Assembly: GCA_035063885.1 (NCBI GenBank)
Contig: JAPSFM010000041.1
Span: 1 to 38,146, forward strand
DNA from: CAADGY01 sp900696665
Lineage (GTDB): Bacteria; Acidobacteriota; Terriglobia; Bryobacterales; Bryobacteraceae
Direction of reading: 5' to 3'
DNA: 38,146 nucleotides
This document shows positions 8,027-14,985 of the stretch, piece by piece. Under the pieces are notes generated by a model that was not told where the DNA came from, did not search any database, and was given only the letters and a program-made list of their open reading frames with translations. The position numbers and the translations under genes were made by a program. The first letter of the stretch is position 1, and each line of letters begins with the position of its first letter.

Positions 8027-9403
8027 ATGGCACCTGTGCCGGCTGAAGCGCGATTGAAGGATCCGTACGAGTTCGACGCCGCCGACGTGTCGGCGCCCCC
8101 TACGGGTTTACTCCCATCTCTGAAGCGCATTGGCCCCGGCATGATCCTGGCGGCCTCGATTGTGGGGTCGGGAGAGCTGATCGCCACTACCACGCTCGGC
8201 GCCGAGGTCGGATATGTGGCCCTGTGGGTTATCCTCCTAAGTTGTTTCATCAAGCCGGCGGTGCAGGCGGAACTCGGCCGTTACACGATCGCCACCGGAA
8301 AGACAGGGCTCGGCGGTTTCAATGAAGTGCCGGGGCCCAGTTGGCGTGTGAGCTGGGTCGTCTTGCTGTGGCTCTGCATGATTGCCATGACCCGCTTTCA
8401 GATCGGCGCCATGTTCGGAGGCGTCGCCCAGGTGATGAAACTTGTTTTTCCCGTTGTCCCCATCAATGCCTGGGTCGTCGTATTACTGGCAATTACGCTT
8501 GCGTTGCTTCTGGGGGGCGGCTATGAGCGCATCGAGCGTTTGGCAACGCTGAAGGTGGCGCTTTTCTCCATGCTGACGCTCCTATGCGCCCTTTTGCTGA
8601 TGCAACGGCCCGAATACTTCTCCTGGGGGCAACTGCGGGAAGGATTGAAGTTTCGCCTGCCGTCCGAAGGTGGCCTGGCGACCGCCGTTGCCGTTTTCGG
8701 GATCACCGGTGTTGGAGCTTCTGAGCTGTTCATGTATCCCTACTGGTGCGTCGAAAAAGGATACGCCCGCTTCACAGGCGCGCGCGATGGAACCGCCGCC
8801 TGGCGCTCGCGCGCCCTGGGCTGGATGTCCGTCATGCATGTGGACATTCTGGCTTCCATGTTAATTTACACGATCGCGACGGTAGCTTTTTTCCTGTTGG
8901 GCGCCGGAATTTTACACGGGCAGGGGGTGGTGCCGAGCGCCAACGACATGATTCCGGTTCTCTCCCGTATGTACACGGAAACACTGGGCGGATGGGCGCT
9001 TTGGCTCTTCTATATTGGCGCCATTGCCACTCTCTACGGCACCATCTTCGCCGCTACGGCCGCCGAATCGCGTGTATTCGCCGACATGTGCCGCCTGCTT
9101 GGAAAATTTGAAAGGGGCGACTACAAAAGCCGGCTCAAATACCGGAACCTGGCGGTATGGCTGCTGACCGTAGTCCCCGCGGCTTTGTTCATGTTTGTGC
9201 AATCCCCGGTGGCAATGGTTAGGGCGGGTGGCGTTGCCCAGGCAATGATGCTGCCCGTTATTGCAGGCAGCGCCCTCTACCTCCGCCACAAGCGCCTCCC
9301 CAGAGAGGTACACCCGAACCGCTGGGTCACAGCCGGCTTATGGTTCGCAAGCATTGTGATTATGAGCGTTATGGGATACTATGCAATCTTGATGGCTATA
9401 TAA
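8027..9403 (+). CDS. Divergent Nramp-family transporter lacking canonical metal motifs
   Basis: This is a 458-residue integral membrane protein with about eleven hydrophobic segments and Nramp-like overall organisation. In canonical Nramp proteins TM1 has DPGN and TM6 has MPH, which bind Mn2+ or Fe2+. Here the TM1 region reads GPGMILAASIVGSGE (36-50) and the TM6 region GITGVGASELFMYPYW (225-240), so both motifs are missing. The conserved GSGE and ASE acidic residues may form a different site. The protein may carry magnesium, another ion or a non-metal solute. It starts at the ATG at 8027. It is divergent from the two-component operon, which may regulate it. An intrinsic terminator lies about 130 nt past its stop. 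Confidence 0.8.
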   Translation: MAPVPAEARLKDPYEFDAADVSAPPTGLLPSLKRIGPGMILAASIVGSGELIATTTLGAEVGYVALWVILLSCFIKPAVQAELGRYTIATGKTGLGGFNEVPGPSWRVSWVVLLWLCMIAMTRFQIGAMFGGVAQVMKLVFPVVPINAWVVVLLAITLALLLGGGYERIERLATLKVALFSMLTLLCALLLMQRPEYFSWGQLREGLKFRLPSEGGLATAVAVFGITGVGASELFMYPYWCVEKGYARFTGARDGTAAWRSRALGWMSVMHVDILASMLIYTIATVAFFLLGAGILHGQGVVPSANDMIPVLSRMYTETLGGWALWLFYIGAIATLYGTIFAATAAESRVFADMCRLLGKFERGDYKSRLKYRNLAVWLLTVVPAALFMFVQSPVAMVRAGGVAQAMMLPVIAGSALYLRHKRLPREVHPNRWVTAGLWFASIVIMSVMGYYAILMAI

Positions 9404-9829
9404 TGTTCCTGTAACTAGGAGTAGTAGCAGAACGTCATTCTGAATGAGCAGGCTGCAACATCTTGGCTTGCTCCCACGACATACCCTGATTTCCGGTCGT
9501 CGAACCGTTTCAGGACGGAATACGGCCGTACCGGTGAGCATGTTCCTCCGAGTGCTCACCGGTTTTTTATTGCGCGCCGCAAAAACGATGCCGGGAGTAT
9601 GGCGATTCCCGGACCGGATGCGGCTGACGCCATGCCGGAGATTCGTCCGGTAAAGGCCACGGGCGCCTTGAACCGGACGATTCCGAACCGCGAACACCAC
9701 ACCATCGCCCTGGCGGAGCGGCACAACCATCGGTCGTGTCTGCATGCGCGGTCTCTGCTCCGTCATCACGAATTCGCCTTTTTGATATGCATCTCCGCGC
9801 ACAGTTGTGTATTATCAAATACATTCGAC
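9404..9829 (+). other. 426-nt gene-free region with structured segment
   Basis: No convincing gene is seen between the Nramp-like stop and the GTG at 9830. The first half (about 9430-9568) is rich in short hairpins and ends in a strong intrinsic terminator. It could be a long 3' untranslated region or an independent small RNA. The second half (9569-9829) can be read in frame with the next gene, but without a start that makes family sense. The AT-rich stretch at 9782-9825 is the likely promoter area of that gene. Confidence 0.45.
9531..9568 (+). terminator. Strong intrinsic terminator
   Basis: CCGGTGAGCA (9531-9540) and TGCTCACCGG (9553-9562) form a perfect ten-pair stem with a 12-nt loop, followed directly by six T residues (9563-9568). 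The orientation ends plus-strand transcripts, presumably from the Nramp-like gene or from a small RNA just upstream. The loop contains CCTCC. Confidence 0.9.
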
Positions 9830-10291
9830 GTGGATAGACGGCAACTTCTGAAACGGCTCGACAAAGCATGGCAGGAGTTCCGTCAATCCTATGCCGGCTT
9901 GTCGGACTCACAGATGTTGGAGTCTGGGGTCACCGGCGCTTGGTCGGCAAAGGACATCCTCGCCCATGTAACCACGTGGGAAGCGGAGGCCCTGAAAAAC
10001 CTCCCGCTCATTCTCAAAGGCGAGAGGCCACCACCGTACTCGGCGACATACGGCGGCATCCATGCCTTTAACGCCCGAATGACGGAGCAGAAGAGGAACT
10101 CTTCGCTCTCCGAGGTCCTACGGCAACTGGAGGAGACGCACGCCCGTCTCCTTGTATATATCGATAGCACGCCGGAAAGCCAGTTCACGAACGAAACGCG
10201 TTTCCGCCGCCTGCGTCTGGATACCTACAGCCACTACCCAAAGCACACGGAAGCGATACGCAAATGGCGTGAGCGCCGGATCGCCATGTAA
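9830..10291 (+). CDS. ClbS/DfsB-type DinB-family protein
   Basis: This 153-residue protein opens VDRRQLLKRLDKAWQEF and continues with GLSDSQ, GAWSAKDILAHVTTWE (about 36-51) and a C-terminal segment TYSHYPKHTEAIRKW. This is the characteristic order of the ClbS/DfsB branch of the DinB superfamily. Known members bind or inactivate electrophilic compounds; ClbS is the colibactin self-protection protein. A specific role here cannot be read from the sequence. I choose the GTG at 9830 because the family begins at this helix. The in-frame region upstream has no family character. It is convergent with ada, 18 nt apart. Confidence 0.8.
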   Translation: MDRRQLLKRLDKAWQEFRQSYAGLSDSQMLESGVTGAWSAKDILAHVTTWEAEALKNLPLILKGERPPPYSATYGGIHAFNARMTEQKRNSSLSEVLRQLEETHARLLVYIDSTPESQFTNETRFRRLRLDTYSHYPKHTEAIRKWRERRIAM

Positions 10292-10309
10292 CGAACCCAC
10301 CCGTTTCCT

Positions 10310-11398
10310 TCAGGTTCGCGCTTCCCGCTCAAGAAGCGCACGTTTCCGTTCCACACCCCAGCGGTAGCCTGACAAAGCGCCATCGGTCCGCACCACACGA
10401 TGGCAGGGAATGGCTACCGCGTGGAGGTTTGCTCCGCAGGCTTGGGCAACCGCGCGGACTGCGCGCGGCGAGCCGATCTTGCTGGCAATCTCCGCGTAGC
10501 TCGCCGTCGAGCCCGCCGGAATTCTGCGCAACGCCTGCCAAACGCGCTGCTGAAAAGCCGTGCCTCGAATGTCGAGCGGCAAGTCCAGGCTCAATGCGGG
10601 CATTTCGACAAGCCCCACCACTTTTGAAACCAGTTCCTCAAACCCGGCGTCGCCGCCCGCAAAAGTTGCCCGGGGAAACTGGTCTTGCAGATGGCGTGTT
10701 AGCGTTTCGGGATCATCGCCGAGAAGGATGGCGCAAATGCCACGCTCGCTCTGCGCGACGAGGATCGATCCCAAAGAGCATTCCGCAACAGCGAAACGTA
10801 TCCGCGTGCGGACCCCGCCCGCGCGATAGCTCGAAGGTGTCATACTCAGCATTTCATTTGATTTTTCGTAAAACCTTCCATTTGAGTTGCAACCGGCATC
10901 GTAAATTGCCTCCGTCACGCTGGCGCTCGATCCGAGTGTGCGGCGGACGCGCTTCTCCAGATAGGCCGCAGCGCATTCTTTCGGCGTCAGCCCGGTCATT
11001 GCCTTGAACACGCGATGAAAGTGACACGTGCTTAACCCCGCCTGCTGCGACAACTGTTCGAGTGTAGGCATCACCTCTGAGTCCTCAATAATAATCCGGC
11101 ACACCGCCGCAATTTTCGCGGCATGCGGTCCGGCAGCCGAAAGCTGGTCTGGATGACAGCGTTTGCACGGACGAAACCCGGCCTTCTTTGCGTCTTCGCT
11201 GGTGAGGTGGAATCTGACGTTTTCCGGCCGCGGCCGGCGGGCGGCGCAGGAAGGGCGGCAGTACACGCCCGTTGTGTCGACGGAGTAGAAAAATTGTCCG
11301 TCCGCATTGCGGTCACGTGCCACTACGGCCGCCCAACGGACATTATTCATCGCTGCATCTCGACGCCGGGTATTTTTCGCTGAATCGTTCCTCTCCAC
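10310..11398 (-). CDS. ada: Ada: methylated-DNA repair protein and regulator
   Basis: This 362-residue bifunctional protein repairs alkylated DNA by irreversible methyl transfer and regulates transcription. The N-terminal zinc domain has C47, C51, C78 and C81 (CRPSC, then PCKRC); C47 corresponds to the methylphosphotriester acceptor. The AraC-type helix-turn-helix region covers about 95-190. The C-terminal O6-methylguanine methyltransferase has PCHRV with acceptor C332. All acceptors are intact. The start at GTG 11398 is supported by AGAGG about 6 nt upstream. An ATG at 11350 would leave only four residues before the conserved RW and has little Shine-Dalgarno. I could not see a clear Ada box. 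It is divergent from the beta-helix gene, 105 bp away. Confidence 0.95.
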   Translation of the reverse strand: MERNDSAKNTRRRDAAMNNVRWAAVVARDRNADGQFFYSVDTTGVYCRPSCAARRPRPENVRFHLTSEDAKKAGFRPCKRCHPDQLSAAGPHAAKIAAVCRIIIEDSEVMPTLEQLSQQAGLSTCHFHRVFKAMTGLTPKECAAAYLEKRVRRTLGSSASVTEAIYDAGCNSNGRFYEKSNEMLSMTPSSYRAGGVRTRIRFAVAECSLGSILVAQSERGICAILLGDDPETLTRHLQDQFPRATFAGGDAGFEELVSKVVGLVEMPALSLDLPLDIRGTAFQQRVWQALRRIPAGSTASYAEIASKIGSPRAVRAVAQACGANLHAVAIPCHRVVRTDGALSGYRWGVERKRALLEREART

Positions 11399-11492
11399 CG
11401 TTCGCCTCTCAACTACAAATCTATCAGCGCCTCTTTAATGAGACACTCCGGTTCTTGCTTTCAAACTCAAATGTGATTCGGCGCAGCACTGT

Positions 11493-11498
11493 TAAAAT
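11493..11498 (+). promoter_or_regulatory. Candidate -10 box of the beta-helix gene
   Basis: TAAAAT matches five of six consensus bases and ends 5 nt before the GTG at 11504. No Shine-Dalgarno fits in that space, so transcription may start at or next to the start codon (leaderless). No good -35 is seen. Confidence 0.35.
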
Positions 11499-11503
11499 CG
11501 CGG

Positions 11504-13153
11504 GTGTATCTTCTTTTTTTACTCCTATCGCTGCAAGCGCCGGACGCAACGGTCCCCGGCGAGGTTTCCGCTCCCTATCCCACCGTTACCGCCCTTGCGC
11601 TGGAGTGGAAGATCCAGGGAGATGCAAACCTGAACGGCGTCGTGAAAGTCAGCTACCGCAGATCCGGCGAGACCCGGTGGCGCGAGGCGATGCCTCTCCG
11701 CCGCGTACCCGCCGGGTCAAGCAGCGGCACCCGGCCTATTTTTCATTGGGACAACAAGCATTCCGGAAGCATCTTCGATCTGCAGCCCGGAACCCGCTAT
11801 GAAGTTCGCCTCGTATTGCGCGACCCCGATGGCCGCGATGCGACGCGAACTCTCAGCGCCAGGACGCGGCCCGTCCCCCGCCCGCCGGCGGGAGCGAAAG
11901 TTCGAAAAGCCAATCCCGCGGCTATTGGTGGCGCGTGCCCAGGGGAAATCGTGCTACTCGAAGCCGGCTCTTACGGCCGTTTTGTGCCGGGGGCCGACGG
12001 TGAGCCGGAGCGCCCCATCGTTTACCGCTCCACGGACGGGAAGGCGGTCTTCGAGTCAATTTCGCTCGATGGCCGAAAGCACGTGTATCTTGAAAACCTG
12101 GTGATAGAGAATCCGGGCGGAACCGCGGTCAGCATGGTCCGCGCCGAAGACTGCGTAGTAAGACGCTGCCGTATTCGGGCAACGTATGGCGTCCGGGCAG
12201 CGAGAGCACCGGGAGCAAAGAACTGCTACGTCTCGGACAACATCATCGATGGGCCTACGCCCTGGACCAATGAAGCCATGGGCGCCAATGGTAAGAATAT
12301 CGGAGAAGGTATTCAACTTACCGGCCCTGGCAACGTCATCTGCTTCAACCGGGTTACCGGCTTTCGCGATTGCATCTCAAACATGGAAGAAGAGAACGTT
12401 ACCGAGCAGGTCTCGATAGACATCTACAATAACGACATCTACATCGGCGCGGATGACGCCATCGAGGCCGATTTCTGTTTCCATAACTGCCGCGTGATGC
12501 GTAACCGAATCACTAACTCCTTTGTTGGACTTAGTTCGCAGCCGGGCTTGGGCGGGCCCACTTACTTTTTGAGAAATGTCATGTATAACCTCACTTATGT
12601 GCCGTTTAAGTTGCACCGTGGCAGCCGTGGCGACGTGATCGCGCACAATACAACGGTGAAGGCCGGTGACGGCATGGCATGTTTTTCGGGTGTACCGTTT
12701 GATCACGCCTGGTTCCGGAACAATCTTTCAATAGGCGGCCCTGGCGGCGGCGTCAGATGGGGCGGTTACGGCGGCGGCTCCGGGATGGCCGCTAAGATCA
12801 ATTCACATGGGCCGAATTCGAGCTTCGATTATGACGCGGTGGGCACCTACCAGACACCTTTCAAGGCCATGATCGGCAAATTGGATTTTTTCGAGGTTGA
12901 GCCCCACGGGCGGCGCGTGGACATGAGCGTGTTCGACGGCGTGGAATTCCCCGTCGCCCCGCTCGTCCCGATGAGCCCGCCGGACCTGCGCCCGCGCCGC
13001 GGCTCTCCTGTCGTGGATGCCGGTCTTCGCATCCCCGGCATCAACGACGGCTTTCTCGGCAAAGCTCCGGATATCGGGGCGTACGAAGCGGGCCAGCCGC
13101 TTCCCTGGTATGGCCCCAGGCCCGAAGGGATTGATGAAGCATCCCCGCGCTGA
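11504..13153 (+). CDS. Secreted FnIII-like plus right-handed beta-helix protein
   Basis: This 549-residue protein has a short signal peptide (about 1-11, MYLLFLLLSLQ). A fibronectin type III-like domain follows (about 25-123, with DLQPGTRYEVRLVLRDPDG). The large remaining part, about 130-545, is a right-handed parallel beta-helix, with repeats such as YLENLVIENPGGTAV and CYVSDNIIDG. It ends with the common GAPDIGAYE-type motif (KAPDIGAYEAG). Folds of this kind include polysaccharide lyases and epimerases and many carbohydrate-binding proteins. I cannot identify catalytic residues, so the substrate is unknown. The GTG at 11504 gives the signal peptide directly. Its stop TGA abuts the stop codon of the convergent peroxidase gene with no base between. 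Confidence 0.82.
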   Translation: MYLLFLLLSLQAPDATVPGEVSAPYPTVTALALEWKIQGDANLNGVVKVSYRRSGETRWREAMPLRRVPAGSSSGTRPIFHWDNKHSGSIFDLQPGTRYEVRLVLRDPDGRDATRTLSARTRPVPRPPAGAKVRKANPAAIGGACPGEIVLLEAGSYGRFVPGADGEPERPIVYRSTDGKAVFESISLDGRKHVYLENLVIENPGGTAVSMVRAEDCVVRRCRIRATYGVRAARAPGAKNCYVSDNIIDGPTPWTNEAMGANGKNIGEGIQLTGPGNVICFNRVTGFRDCISNMEEENVTEQVSIDIYNNDIYIGADDAIEADFCFHNCRVMRNRITNSFVGLSSQPGLGGPTYFLRNVMYNLTYVPFKLHRGSRGDVIAHNTTVKAGDGMACFSGVPFDHAWFRNNLSIGGPGGGVRWGGYGGGSGMAAKINSHGPNSSFDYDAVGTYQTPFKAMIGKLDFFEVEPHGRRVDMSVFDGVEFPVAPLVPMSPPDLRPRRGSPVVDAGLRIPGINDGFLGKAPDIGAYEAGQPLPWYGPRPEGIDEASPR

Positions 13154-14206
13154 TTAGTGCCCCGCCGGCCGCGGACCCGCGCCGACCTCGGGCAGTGGAG
13201 TTGACGCAGTGTGGGGCGGCAGAATGGGATATTCGATCTTCGGCTGCTCCCCGGTCAGCGTACCGAGAAAACGCGTGATCGCTTCCGTTTCCGCCTGGTT
13301 GAGTTCGGCTCCCAGTTGAGAAGTGCCCATGATGGCAACCGCCTGCTTCAGATCCCAAACCTTGCCGGAGTGGAAGTAAGGCGCGGTCAATGCGATGTTG
13401 CGCAGCGACGGCGATTTGAATACATATTCGTCGCTTGCCGTGCGCGTCACCGCAAACCGGCCCTTGTCCTGCGGCGGCAGAATCTCGGAACCGGGCTTTT
13501 CGACCACACCGAATGGGAAGTATCCCTGCCCGCCCAGGTTCACGCCCGCATGGCAGGCAGTACAACCTTTCGCCATGAAAACCTCGAGGCCCTTCTTCTC
13601 CTCATCATTGATGGCCTTTGCATCGCCTTTCAGATACCGGTCGAAAGGAGCTCCAGGCGTAGTCAATGTCGCCTCGAATGCCTCGATCGCCTTCGCCATG
13701 TTCTCAAAGCTGAGCGGTGTGGCTTCCCCTGGAAACGCTTTCTCAAACCGGCTGACATACTCCGGAATGCTGCTGAGTGTCTTCACCGTACGGCCGGGAT
13801 TACTGTTCATTTCCACGGCGGCCTGTACGGGTCCTTGTGCCTGTTCCTTCAGATCCCGCGCGCGCCCGTCCCAGAACTGAGCAATATTGAAGACCGCGTT
13901 GAATACCGTCGGGCTGTTACGCGGTCCTTTCTGCCACCCATGGCCGACCGAAGTTTCGAGCAGGTCTACACCACCCAACCCGACGTTGTGGCAAGTGTTA
14001 CAACTGATGAGCCAGCTCGACGACAGCCGCGGATCGAAATAGAGCAGGCGGCCGAGGTCAATCTTTTCGGGCGTGAGGGGGTTGGCGCGAAGCGCGGGCG
14101 GAGATCCCGGTACCGGCTTGAAAATCCGTTGTGCCTTTGTCAGAAGAGGATCCTGTGCCGAGGCAGTCAACGATATAGATAGAACGAGCAAGATAAGGCG
14201 AATCAT
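13154..14206 (-). CDS. Di-haem cytochrome c peroxidase (CcpA/MauG family)
   Basis: This is a 350-residue periplasmic protein with a signal peptide (about 1-18, ending TASAQ). Two c-type haem sites are visible, CNTCH (C69, C72, H73) and CTACH (C215, C218, H219). The segment APYFHSGKVWDL is typical of bacterial di-haem peroxidases, which reduce hydrogen peroxide using electrons from c-type cytochromes. MauG-like oxidation of another protein is an alternative. Length is normal for the family. The ATG at 14206 has GGGAG seven bases upstream. It is separated from the upstream RidA gene by 175 bp that hold a large inverted repeat, so it may have its own promoter. Confidence 0.93.
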   Translation of the reverse strand: MIRLILLVLSISLTASAQDPLLTKAQRIFKPVPGSPPALRANPLTPEKIDLGRLLYFDPRLSSSWLISCNTCHNVGLGGVDLLETSVGHGWQKGPRNSPTVFNAVFNIAQFWDGRARDLKEQAQGPVQAAVEMNSNPGRTVKTLSSIPEYVSRFEKAFPGEATPLSFENMAKAIEAFEATLTTPGAPFDRYLKGDAKAINDEEKKGLEVFMAKGCTACHAGVNLGGQGYFPFGVVEKPGSEILPPQDKGRFAVTRTASDEYVFKSPSLRNIALTAPYFHSGKVWDLKQAVAIMGTSQLGAELNQAETEAITRFLGTLTGEQPKIEYPILPPHTASTPLPEVGAGPRPAGH

Positions 14207-14303
14207 ATGTTAACTCCCTAAGGCGATATCTTAACTTGCCGGGGGAAGATAGAACCACTCGGGAGCGGGGCGTGGTGTGAAACGAGAAACACTATCCGGG
14301 CGC

Positions 14304-14359
14304 GTCCGTGTCCATCCGTGCTAGTAACCGGTTGACAAGGGCCACGGATGCACGCGGAC
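14304..14359. repeat. Imperfect 17-bp inverted repeat
   Basis: The arms at 14304-14320 (GTCCGTGTCCATCCGTG) and 14343-14359 (CACGGATGCACGCGGAC) pair at 15 of 17 positions around a 22-nt loop that itself contains AACCGGTT. It lies between the RidA stop and the peroxidase start, and there is no T-tract. It could be a dispersed palindromic element, a factor-assisted terminator for ridA or a processing site. Confidence 0.6.
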
Positions 14360-14381
14360 CGGATGCCAATGTTCGATTACA

Positions 14382-14840
14382 TTAGTCGGGAATCCAGGCT
14401 ACCAGTTCGATCTCGACGCGGGTTTGCGAATCCGGAAACTCGACACCCACAGCCGAACGCGCCGGTGCGTCTTTCGGGAAAAACTTCGCGTAGACTTCAT
14501 TCATCGCGCTCTTTTCGGTCTTCACATCCGCCAGGAAAACCGTCACTTTCAGCACGTTTTCCAGCGATGACCCGAGCGCTTCCAGGTTTGCCTTATGCGC
14601 TTGAAGCGTGCGCTCCGTTTGCTCTTTGATGTCGCCGCCAAAAGCAAGCGGGTCTTTCTGCGCCTCGGGACGCACACCGGTCAAACCCGAACTGAAGAAG
14701 AGATTTCCCAACCGAATGCCGCCTCGCGCCCGCGTGCGTGCTCCCTTGGCGCCTTGAGCCATGAGTGTCATCGATCCCGCCGTCCCCGCGGCTCCAGCCG
14801 CGCCGGCCATTTTCATGAACGAACGTCTACGTGTATCCAC
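14382..14840 (-). CDS. RidA-family protein with Tat signal
   Basis: This 152-residue protein begins with a twin-arginine signal (TRRRSFMK then an Ala/Gly-rich core, about 1-30) and continues as a complete YjgF/YER057c/RidA domain. The domain carries R128 (PARSAV), which is used for the imine substrate in RidA, and E145 (EIELVA). Cytoplasmic RidA deaminates reactive enamines and imines. An exported version must have a different substrate or act on extracytoplasmic amines. I prefer the GTG at 14840, five bases after AAGGAG; the GTG at 14846 overlaps that site. Its start region faces the divergent promoter at 14917-14957. Confidence 0.85.
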   Translation of the reverse strand: MDTRRRSFMKMAGAAGAAGTAGSMTLMAQGAKGARTRARGGIRLGNLFFSSGLTGVRPEAQKDPLAFGGDIKEQTERTLQAHKANLEALGSSLENVLKVTVFLADVKTEKSAMNEVYAKFFPKDAPARSAVGVEFPDSQTRVEIELVAWIPD

Positions 14841-14916
14841 TTTCACTCCTTACTCGGCACATTGTTTCAAAATGGCTGTGTACGCGGCAAGCCGGTCCGG
14901 AAATGGTATTTGTGCT

Positions 14917-14935
14917 TGTCAAATTCTGTTTGACA
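14917..14935. promoter_or_regulatory. Inverted repeat overlapping the -35 box
   Basis: TGTCAAA (14917-14923) and TTTGACA (14929-14935) are perfect inverted copies separated by five bases. The right arm contains the whole -35 hexamer of the promoter, so a protein bound here would block polymerase. The cognate regulator is not apparent nearby. Confidence 0.55.
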
Positions 14936-14957
14936 GTGACAACCAAGCGCATACAAT
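14930..14957 (+). promoter_or_regulatory. Consensus sigma-70 promoter
   Basis: TTGACA (14930-14935) and TACAAT (14952-14957) are separated by 16 bp. It is one of the best matches to consensus in the window. The predicted transcript start near 14964 rules out the ATG at 14956 and favours the ATG at 14986. Confidence 0.75.
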
Positions 14958-14985
14958 GGATAGGGACAGGAGATCATTAACTGGC

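Noticed and set aside
9434..9449. GTCATTCTGAATGAGC, like the start of a GTCATTCTGAGCGAAGCG-type dispersed repeat
   Set aside because: Only one short, diverged copy is visible in this window, so it cannot be called a repeat from this sequence alone.
9599..9829. 77-codon upstream extension of the ClbS-type gene
   Set aside because: The residues have no family similarity and the known family begins at about the GTG at 9830.
13211..14182. Long plus-strand open frame (323 codons) opposite the peroxidase gene
   Set aside because: It is the antisense of a gene with two intact haem motifs, and its translation is low-complexity, Arg-rich and unlike any family.
14761..14985. Upstream extension of the 600-aa secreted protein
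   Set aside because: It overlaps the RidA gene and the promoter at 14930-14957; the transcript would begin after it.
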